Shown here: piece by piece, positions 33,160 to 39,031 of the stretch
Numbering within the stretch: the stretch's first letter is position 1
How the letters are laid out: every line of letters begins with the position of its first letter
Origin: JBGSWL01 sp041752455
GTDB lineage: Bacteria > Pseudomonadota > Alphaproteobacteria > Rhizobiales > Rhizobiaceae
Length of the DNA: 39,031 nucleotides
Reading direction: 5' to 3'
Assembly: GCA_041752455.1 (NCBI GenBank)
Contig: JBGSWL010000148.1
Location: 1 to 39,031, forward strand
Notes under the pieces: generated by a model
Databases searched by the model: none
The model's input: the letters and a program-made list of their open reading frames with translations, nothing else
Told to the model about the DNA's origin: nothing
Made by a program: the position numbers and the translations under genes

Positions 33160-34935
33160 TCAGGCCGCAATCAAGGCAGCGGCGGCGGCATCGAGGCTTC
33201 CGGCACCGGTGCGCACCCGGTCCGACAGCGCCGCCGTTTCGGCCAGAAGGTTTTCCGCCATGAACCGGCAGAGCGTGACGCGGGCCGGATCGAGCCCTGC
33301 CAGCGCCGAAGTGCCGAGGTAGCAGGCACCGGCGGTCAGCGAAAACAGCCGCAGATAAGGCGTTGCACCGGCCAGCCATGCGCTCTTGTCGCCGTCTGCG
33401 AGACGCTCGTGGAGGTAGTCCGTCGCCTGTTCGAGATCGGCGAGCGCTGCGTCGAGGCGCGTGGCCGTGCCGCCGAAATCCGGCACGTTGGACGCGCGCA
33501 CCGCATCTGCCATCGCCTTCAGGTCGTCGATGTAGGAGGCGACGGTCGCGCCATCGGACATCGGCAGCTTGCGGCCGACGAGATCGATCGCCTGGATGCC
33601 GTTGGTGCCTTCATAGATCTGGGCGATGCGCGCATCGCGCATGTAGATCGCGGCGCCCGTCTCTTCGACAAAGCCCATGCCGCCATGGACCTGCACGCCA
33701 ATCGAGGCGACCTCGCTGCCGATATCGGTGGAGAATGCCTTGGCGAGCGGCGTCAAGAGCCCCGCCCGCTCCTGCCAGTGACGGCGTTCGTCATGATTTC
33801 CGACCTTGCTCTGGTCAATGGCATGGGCGCAGGCATAGCAGATGGCGCGCGCCGCATTGGTCAGCGCGCGCATGGTCAGAAGATTGCGCTGCACGTCCGG
33901 ATGCAGGATGATCGGGCTCATCGCCTCGCCGGTATCGCCCGGCGCGCGGCCCTGACGGCGCTCTTTTGCATAGGCGATGGCTTTTTGTGTCGCGGCTTCG
34001 GCAACGGAAACACCCTGAACGCCGACGGCAAGGCGCGCATTGTTCATCATGGTGAACATGCAGGCGACGCCCTTGTTTTCCTCGCCGACCAGCCAGCCTA
34101 CGGCGCCCGCCTCGCCCCCGAACTTGCCGTCACCATAGATCATTGTGCAGGTGGGCGACGCATGGATGCCGAGCTTGTGCTCGATACCGCTGCAGAACAC
34201 GTCGTTGCGGATGGATGGCGCGCCATCGGAATCCAGCAGGAACTTCGGTACCAGGAACAGCGAGATGCCGCGCGTCCCGGCAGGGGCATCGGGCAGGCGC
34301 GCCAGCACCAGATGGACGATATTGTCCGTCATGTCGTGCTCGCCATAGGTGATGTAGATTTTCTGGCCAAATATCCGGTAGGTGCCGTCACCGGCAGGAA
34401 CCGCCCGCGCCTTCAGGGCGCCAAGGTCGGAGCCGGCCTGCGGTTCGGTCAGGTTCATCGTGCCGGTCCATTCGCCGGAGACCAGCTTGTCCAGCCAGAT
34501 GGCCTTGAGATCCTCGGTTGCGTGGGCTTCCAGCGCTTCGATCGCGCCCATGGTCAGCATCGGGCATAGGCCGAAGGCCATGGAACCGGAGTTCCACATT
34601 TCCATCGCGGCCATGGCAAGCGTCATCGGCAGGCCCTGCCCGCCATGATCGACGGGCCCGGTCAGGCCGTTCCAGCCGCCGGCGATCCAGTCGGCATACA
34701 GTTCCTTCCAGCCAGGCGGCGTGGTGATGACGCCGTCGGAAAGCGGCGTGCCATGGCGATCACCAGCCCAATGCAGCGGCGCGATGCGATCGGAAGCAAA
34801 CTTGCCCGCCTCTTCCATGATGGCATCGATCAAGTCGTCAGACAGATCGCCGGCAGTTCCGGCGGCGACAGCTTGGCCAAGCCCGCTGACATGCTTCAGA
34901 ACATGGGTGATTTCAGCCACTGGTGCGCGATACAT
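33160..34935 (-). CDS. Acyl-CoA dehydrogenase
   Basis: FAD enzyme, 591 residues, of the long type with an extra C-terminal domain. It oxidises an acyl-CoA at the alpha-beta bond. Motifs: NLTEPQAGSDLGALKARAVP (FAD/substrate loop), GTRGISLFLVPKF, VQVHGGMGFVEE, and the catalytic Glu in IYEGTNGIQAIDL. The partner electron-transfer genes are not in the window. The ATG at 34935 begins MYRAPVAEITHVLKHVSG, as in homologs. Upstream (35013-35026) is a LiuR-like palindrome, which suggests control by branched-chain or fatty-acid availability. It is followed by the enoyl-CoA hydratase gene. Confidence 0.93.
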   Translation of the reverse strand: MYRAPVAEITHVLKHVSGLGQAVAAGTAGDLSDDLIDAIMEEAGKFASDRIAPLHWAGDRHGTPLSDGVITTPPGWKELYADWIAGGWNGLTGPVDHGGQGLPMTLAMAAMEMWNSGSMAFGLCPMLTMGAIEALEAHATEDLKAIWLDKLVSGEWTGTMNLTEPQAGSDLGALKARAVPAGDGTYRIFGQKIYITYGEHDMTDNIVHLVLARLPDAPAGTRGISLFLVPKFLLDSDGAPSIRNDVFCSGIEHKLGIHASPTCTMIYGDGKFGGEAGAVGWLVGEENKGVACMFTMMNNARLAVGVQGVSVAEAATQKAIAYAKERRQGRAPGDTGEAMSPIILHPDVQRNLLTMRALTNAARAICYACAHAIDQSKVGNHDERRHWQERAGLLTPLAKAFSTDIGSEVASIGVQVHGGMGFVEETGAAIYMRDARIAQIYEGTNGIQAIDLVGRKLPMSDGATVASYIDDLKAMADAVRASNVPDFGGTATRLDAALADLEQATDYLHERLADGDKSAWLAGATPYLRLFSLTAGACYLGTSALAGLDPARVTLCRFMAENLLAETAALSDRVRTGAGSLDAAAAALIAA

Positions 34936-35012
34936 GTCTGCCTCCCTTGCCTAACCTGCCTCCCGGCCTCTCCGATCTTGCCAGCACGGCCCCCCGGTCG
35001 GCTAGTGCCTTT

Positions 35013-35026
35013 TTACGTAAACGTAA
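35013..35026. promoter_or_regulatory. LiuR-like operator palindrome (ttacgt-aa-acgtaa)
   Basis: A perfect 6-2-6 inverted repeat 78 bases upstream of the acyl-CoA dehydrogenase start. Its core matches what I recall of the MerR-family LiuR motif found before branched-chain and fatty acyl-CoA catabolism genes. The regulator gene itself is not in the window. Confidence 0.5.
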
Positions 35027-35173
35027 GATTTTGGCAACTTTTCTGGCGACTGTTTCACGCCGTTACCTGAATTTACCACCGCAGATTGTTCTCCGGCCAC
35101 ATTTTCCATTCGTTAACCCTGCTGCAACAGGATGACGGTGTGCTGCGCCGGATCCTCAAAAGGGAATGACCTC

Positions 35174-36211
35174 ATGCGGAAACTTCTGGCTGCGGCCATT
35201 CTCCTTGCGGTTTGCGCCCATGTCCTGCCCGCGAAGGCCAGCGAGTTTTTCCGGCCCTGGTCGGATCAGCGCCGGGCGCTCATCCTCGACGGCTACGAGT
35301 TCAACACGTTCGACCTGACTGAGATTGCCACGAACGAGCGCATCGCAGCATTCATCCACAAGGGCTCGGATGGCGTGTCACCGCCGTGGAAATGCGCAGG
35401 CGCAGAATCGATCAAGGCGCTGTGCACCGAAAAGTGGCGCCGTTATGCGGTGGCGCGCGAACTGTTTCACACGCGCCGGGCGCTCGCCAAGGCTCTTGGT
35501 CTGAAATGGGGCGCCTATCACCTCGGCCGGCCGGGTGATCCGCTGGAACAGGCGCGGCACTTTCTCGACTATGCCGAGCCTGCCGACGACGAACTGGTCG
35601 TCATCGATATCGAAGAGGATGATCCGGAAAAATGGATGTCGCTTTCCGATGCGGAGATTTTCGCCTCTTACATCCACGAGCGGCTTGGCCGTTGGCCGAT
35701 GCTCTACACGAACGGCACCACGTCCAAACATATCGCCGACAATCGCGACCGGTATCCGATCCTCTCGACGCTGCCGCTCTGGTATGCCCGCTACAAGCCG
35801 GAAATCCACGGCCATTTTCCAAAAGGCAATTGGGACAGCTACGCGATCTGGCAGTTCGGCTCTCAGCACAATTGCAATGACAAGTCCTGCCTCTACCGCG
35901 TCAAAGGCGCGGGCAATGACATCGACGTCAATGTTGTCGACATGAGCGTTGAGGAACTGCGGGCCGCTTGGCCGTTTGCCACGCGCGTCGAGCAAAAGCT
36001 GCCGGATGTCCTGCCCATTCCGATGGCGCGGCCCGAGCCGGGCGATTTGCCGCTGACGCTCACGGTACCGGTCGCCGTTGCGGAACTCGATGCGGAGCAG
36101 GTCGAGCGCATCCGCAACGCCTATGAAACGCATGCCAACTCCCGCGGCGTGGACACAAAAGCCACGACGGCAGGCATTGCCCGCGACAAGGCCCTGAACG
36201 ATCTTTACTGA
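35174..36211 (+). CDS. GH25-family lysozyme-like exported protein
   Basis: A 345-residue secreted or periplasmic protein. The signal peptide is MRKLLAAAILLAVCAHVLPA followed by KA. The GH25 domain starts with ALILDGYEFNTFDLTEI (first catalytic-type Asp region), continues through IHKGSDG and KWGAYHLGRPG, and has the acidic motif VVIDIEEDDPEKW, which would hold the catalytic Asp/Glu pair. The core ends with YAIWQFGSQHNC and the Asp-rich DIDVNVVD of GH25 enzymes. GH25 enzymes cut peptidoglycan. The ~85-residue C-terminal extension has no recognised domain. The upstream in-frame start lacks a good ribosome site. Confidence 0.88.
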   Translation: MRKLLAAAILLAVCAHVLPAKASEFFRPWSDQRRALILDGYEFNTFDLTEIATNERIAAFIHKGSDGVSPPWKCAGAESIKALCTEKWRRYAVARELFHTRRALAKALGLKWGAYHLGRPGDPLEQARHFLDYAEPADDELVVIDIEEDDPEKWMSLSDAEIFASYIHERLGRWPMLYTNGTTSKHIADNRDRYPILSTLPLWYARYKPEIHGHFPKGNWDSYAIWQFGSQHNCNDKSCLYRVKGAGNDIDVNVVDMSVEELRAAWPFATRVEQKLPDVLPIPMARPEPGDLPLTLTVPVAVAELDAEQVERIRNAYETHANSRGVDTKATTAGIARDKALNDLY

Positions 36212-36292
36212 CGAAAGCGACGCAGCGGGATTGCGCAGACGCCAAGTGCACTTAAATGCAGTGGCATCGCTATCGCTGAAAGGTCGCCTGCC

Positions 36293-37162
36293 GTGTTCGA
36301 TCGCTTTTCCCGACTTCTGCCGAAGTCCATGCGCCGCTCCGTTCCGGTCGTTCCGGTGGTTCGCCTGACCGGCGTGATCGCCGCCGGCAGTTCGCCGCTC
36401 AATCCGCCGATGTCGCTGGCCAGCGTCGCCGGGGCGCTAGAGCGCGCATTTTCGGACAAGGCAGCCCCGGCAGTAGCCCTCATCATCAATTCGCCGGGCG
36501 GTTCTGCCGTCCAGTCGCGCCTTATCCACCGCCGCATCCGCGATCTGGCGGAAGAGCACAACAAGCCGGTTCTGGCGTTCTGCGAAGATGCGGCAGCGTC
36601 CGGCGGCTACATGATCGCTTGTGCCGCCGATGAAATCTATGCGGACCCGTCCTCGATCGTCGGGTCGATCGGCGTGATCTTTTCGTCCTTCGGCTTTCCC
36701 GAGGCCATTGCCAAGCTTGGCATCGAGCGGCGCGTCCATACCGCCGGGCAGAACAAGTCGACGCTCGATCCGTTTCTTCCCGAAAAGGCCGAGGACGTCG
36801 ACTACCTCAAATCCTTGCAACTCGAAATCCACGAAACCTTCATCAACCTCGTGAAGGTTCGGCGCGGCGGCAAGCTCGTCGATGATCCCGAGATGTTCAC
36901 CGGCCGGTTCTGGACCGGGCTGAAGGCGCATGAGCTTGGCCTTGTCGACGGGATCGGCGACATTCGCAACGTTTTGCGTGGCAAGTTCGGTTCCAAGACC
37001 AAGCTTCGCCTCATCTCGCAGCCGCGCGGGCTGTTCGGCCGTCGGCCGATGGCCGGCATGCAGGGCAGCGTCGGTCTGGGTGCGGAACTTGGCGCAGGTC
37101 TGGCCGACGGGCTGATTTCTGCGGCAGAACAGCGGGCACACTGGAACCGGCTTGGGCTGTAA
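36293..37162 (+). CDS. S49-family signal peptide peptidase-like serine protease
   Basis: A 289-residue single-domain S49 (SppA/SohB-type) protease, probably acting on membrane or signal-peptide remnants. The catalytic Ser is in AAASGGYMIACAAD; the Lys is in GQNKSTLDPFLPEKAED. INSPGGSAVQSRLIHRRIR is the oxyanion/strand motif, and SIVGSIGVIFSSFGF follows. Bacterial single-domain members of this size are usual in alphaproteobacteria. There is no clear N-terminal membrane anchor in the GTG-started form (MFDRFSRLLPKSMRRSVPVV). The ribosome site is weak. Confidence 0.9.
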   Translation: MFDRFSRLLPKSMRRSVPVVPVVRLTGVIAAGSSPLNPPMSLASVAGALERAFSDKAAPAVALIINSPGGSAVQSRLIHRRIRDLAEEHNKPVLAFCEDAAASGGYMIACAADEIYADPSSIVGSIGVIFSSFGFPEAIAKLGIERRVHTAGQNKSTLDPFLPEKAEDVDYLKSLQLEIHETFINLVKVRRGGKLVDDPEMFTGRFWTGLKAHELGLVDGIGDIRNVLRGKFGSKTKLRLISQPRGLFGRRPMAGMQGSVGLGAELGAGLADGLISAAEQRAHWNRLGL

Positions 37163-37193
37163 GGCCACAGGTCATTCAAAACGGGGGGCGGCA

Positions 37194-37391
37194 ATGCCAC
37201 AGTTGATACTTCTCGGTCTCATTGCCGCCATCGGCTATGTGGGTTACCGCGCGTTTCTGAAGGAAGCCGAACGGGTTTCGGCCCGGGTGCGCCAGGCCGA
37301 ACAGGAAACCCGCACGGGGGCGAACGGAACGCTGGTCTATGACCCGGAGACCGGCGAATACCGCCCGGCGCCGAAGGATGAGCAAAGCTAG
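37194..37391 (+). CDS. Small single-span membrane protein
   Basis: A 65-residue protein with one N-terminal membrane helix (PQLILLGLIAAIGYVGYRA), a charged helical segment rich in Glu/Arg, and a tail with YDPETGEYRPAP. GGGGGGCGG precedes the ATG at 37194, a good ribosome site. It follows the S49 peptidase by 31 bases and is probably cotranscribed. Its stop overlaps the convergent flavoprotein stop through a shared ctag (37388-37391). Function unknown. Confidence 0.72.
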   Translation: MPQLILLGLIAAIGYVGYRAFLKEAERVSARVRQAEQETRTGANGTLVYDPETGEYRPAPKDEQS

Positions 37392-38800
37392 AGAAGCTTG
37401 CCCGGGTTCATGATCCCGGCGGGGTCGAACGAGGCCTTGATCCTGCCCATCAGGTCGAGGGCGACCGGCGATTTGACCTGCCGCAGTTCCTCCCGTTTCA
37501 TCTGACCGATGCCATGCTCGGCTGAGATAGAGCCGCCATGAGCCATGACGATGGCATGCACGGCTGGCGTGATACGCTGGGTCAGCGCAATGAAGGTTGC
37601 CTTGTCGGCGCCGACCGGCTGGGAAATGTTGTAGTGGATGTTGCCATCACCGAGATGGCCAAACGCGCAGATGCGCGCGCCCGGCTCGATCGACAGCACC
37701 GCTTCGTCAGCCTCGCTCATGAACGCCGGGACGGCACTGACCGGCACCGAGACATCATGCTTGATCGATCCGCCTTCCGGGATCTGGCTTTCCGACAGGC
37801 CTTCGCGCAGGCGCCAGAACGCGGCGCGCTGTGACTGGCTTGCGGCCACGACACCATCGGCGACGAGGCCATCGGCGAGCGCTGCCTCAAGCACCATGTC
37901 CATCAGCGCGCCTGCATCGTCCTGGCTGCGTCCGGACGCAATTTCGGCCAGAACATACCAAGGGTGAGCGGCATCAAGCGGATCGCGTACGCCTTCAATG
38001 TGACGCGTGGTGAACTCGATACCAAGCCGCGCCATCAGTTCAAACGCGGTCAGTGACGGACCGGCGACCTGCCGCATCCGTTCCAAAAGGGCCAAGGCGG
38101 CCTGCGGCGAGGCAAGTCCGACGAACGCCGTCGCCATTCCCTTGGGCTTGGGAAACAGTTTCAGCACCGCCGCCGTGATGATGCCGAGCGTTCCCTCGGC
38201 GCCGATGAACAGATTGCGCAAGTCGTAGCCGGTGTTGTTCTTCTTCAGTTTGTTAAGGTCGTCCAGAACCTCGCCGGTCGGCAACACGACTTCCAGCCCG
38301 AGGCAGAGGTCACGAGCGACGCCATAGGCGAGTGCGCCGGTGCCGCCTGCATTGGACGACAGGTTGCCGCCGATCTGGCAGGAGCCTTGCGCGCCAAGTG
38401 CCAGCGGAAAGAGCGCACCAGCCGCATCAGCCGCCTGCTGCACCGCCTGAAGGATGGCGCCGGCCTCGACCGTGATCGCGCCGGCTGCGGTGTCGATTTC
38501 GCGGATGCGGTTCATGCGCGACAACGAAACGATCACGGCATTGCCAGTCATGTCGGGGATTTGCGCGCCGACAAGGCCGGTATTGCCGCCCTGTGGCACC
38601 ACCGGTGTGCCGGTTTCGCTGGCAAGACGAAGGATCGCCGCAACTTCGTGCGTCGTGCCGGGTTTGAGGACACAGGAGGTCCGCCCCGTCCAGCGGCCGC
38701 GCCATTCCACAAGGTGTGGCGCCACATCCATCTCACTGGTCAAGGCATGTGCCTTGCCGACGATGGCCACGAAACGATCGAGGAGGTCGTCATCCATCAT
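37388..38800 (-). CDS. FAD-linked oxidoreductase (GlcD/D-2-hydroxyacid dehydrogenase-like)
   Basis: A 470-residue flavoenzyme of the vanillyl-alcohol-oxidase fold that oxidises D-2-hydroxy acids such as D-lactate, glycolate or D-2-hydroxyglutarate. The FAD-binding half has VPQGGNTGLVGAQIPD and GNLSSNAGGTGALAYG; the C-terminal half has GHLGDGNIHYNISQPVG and EHGIGQMKREELRQ with the typical His/Glu metal or substrate site. It is a stand-alone protein; no GlcE/GlcF iron-sulfur partner is seen. Its ATG at 38800 overlaps the upstream Sua5-like gene by ATGA (38797-38800). Confidence 0.92.
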   Translation of the reverse strand: MMDDDLLDRFVAIVGKAHALTSEMDVAPHLVEWRGRWTGRTSCVLKPGTTHEVAAILRLASETGTPVVPQGGNTGLVGAQIPDMTGNAVIVSLSRMNRIREIDTAAGAITVEAGAILQAVQQAADAAGALFPLALGAQGSCQIGGNLSSNAGGTGALAYGVARDLCLGLEVVLPTGEVLDDLNKLKKNNTGYDLRNLFIGAEGTLGIITAAVLKLFPKPKGMATAFVGLASPQAALALLERMRQVAGPSLTAFELMARLGIEFTTRHIEGVRDPLDAAHPWYVLAEIASGRSQDDAGALMDMVLEAALADGLVADGVVAASQSQRAAFWRLREGLSESQIPEGGSIKHDVSVPVSAVPAFMSEADEAVLSIEPGARICAFGHLGDGNIHYNISQPVGADKATFIALTQRITPAVHAIVMAHGGSISAEHGIGQMKREELRQVKSPVALDLMGRIKASFDPAGIMNPGKLL

Positions 38801-39031
38801 CCGGCTTGCCCTTCCCGCTCGGCGGCCGCGCGCATCAACCGGTCGTTGATCGCGGTGCCGAGCCCGTCTTCCGGGATCGTTTCGACAGCGATGGCCAACG
38901 GTCGCGCACGGTTGAGGTCGGACAGCATGGCAAAGAGGTTGGCCGCTGCTTCCGCCAGATCGCCCGTCGGGGACAGGTTGCGCACCAGCACCGCCGCATC
39001 GGCCCCGGCAATGCGCTCCGGCCCGAAGGCA
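38797..39031 (-). CDS. L-threonylcarbamoyladenylate synthase, Sua5/TsaC type (3' end only)
   Basis: The last ~77 codons of a gene that continues past the right edge. The visible C-terminus (AFGPERIAGADAAVLVRNLS, then DLAEAAANLFAMLSDLNRAR and ETIPEDGLGTAINDRLMRAA) matches the Sua5-specific C-terminal domain, not the short TsaC form. The enzyme makes threonylcarbamoyl-AMP for the universal t6A37 tRNA modification. Its stop overlaps the start of the flavoprotein gene, so the two are coupled. Confidence 0.87.
   Translation of the reverse strand, partial: AFGPERIAGADAAVLVRNLSPTGDLAEAAANLFAMLSDLNRARPLAIAVETIPEDGLGTAINDRLMRAAAEREGQAG

Noticed and set aside
1..39031. tRNA or rRNA genes
   Set aside because: The gaps between genes were read for cloverleaf-like sequences and CCA ends; none was convincing.

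Overview
The window looks like about 39 kb of chromosome from an alphaproteobacterium of the Hyphomicrobiales (rhizobial) type. The basis is GC-rich coding DNA, a housekeeping block of the kind I associate with that order (pdxH, RT0821-type lipoprotein, CbpA-like dnaJ, fabI, phosphatase, DUF1344, aroC, ribB, then HDAC-like, xseB, tlyA, RlmD-like), and protein types such as DUF1344, DUF6311 and a single-domain S49 peptidase. No rRNA, tRNA or CRISPR array was seen. The species cannot be named from the sequence.

Region 1 (1-11.3 kb, minus strand) is an accessory surface/secretion locus. It holds a complete type I secretion operon in the order ABC transporter, HlyD-type adaptor, TolC-type channel (the last runs off the left edge). 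Next come a membrane-anchored LytTR regulator with lower GC, two TadE-like pseudopilin genes, a TadG-like gene and a 908-residue RTX/SdrD-like secreted protein. The TadG-like protein and the RTX protein share the same ~140-residue C-terminal calcium-binding-type domain, so a Tad-type envelope protein carries the tail module of a type I secretion substrate. A run of nested inverted repeats separates the regulator from the transporter operon, and AT-rich direct repeats lie upstream of the RTX gene.

Region 2 (11.6-22.9 kb) is mostly housekeeping: a DHA2-type MFS transporter, tldD, a small conserved gene, an XRE regulator, a lipoprotein aminopeptidase, pdxH, an RT0821-type lipoprotein, a DnaJ-like co-chaperone, fabI, a histidine phosphatase, DUF1344, aroC and ribB. 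The ribB product has a degenerate GTP-cyclohydrolase-like tail.

Region 3 (22.86-23.39 kb) is a compact element between ribB and the next gene: a DUF559 PD-(D/E)XK-type nuclease gene enclosed by perfect 24-bp terminal inverted repeats, with a long hairpin just inside each end. Its right end touches the start of the next gene, which appears frameshifted in its signal peptide.

Region 4 (24.4-39 kb) holds a multi-span membrane protein, an HDAC-like hydrolase, xseB, a glycosyltransferase plus GtrA-DUF6311 fusion pair (where many relatives carry dxs), a small exported protein, tlyA, an RlmD-like methyltransferase, an enoyl-CoA hydratase/acyl-CoA dehydrogenase pair with a LiuR-like operator, a GH25 lysozyme-like protein, an S49 peptidase, a small membrane protein, a GlcD-like flavoprotein and the 3' end of a Sua5/TsaC gene.
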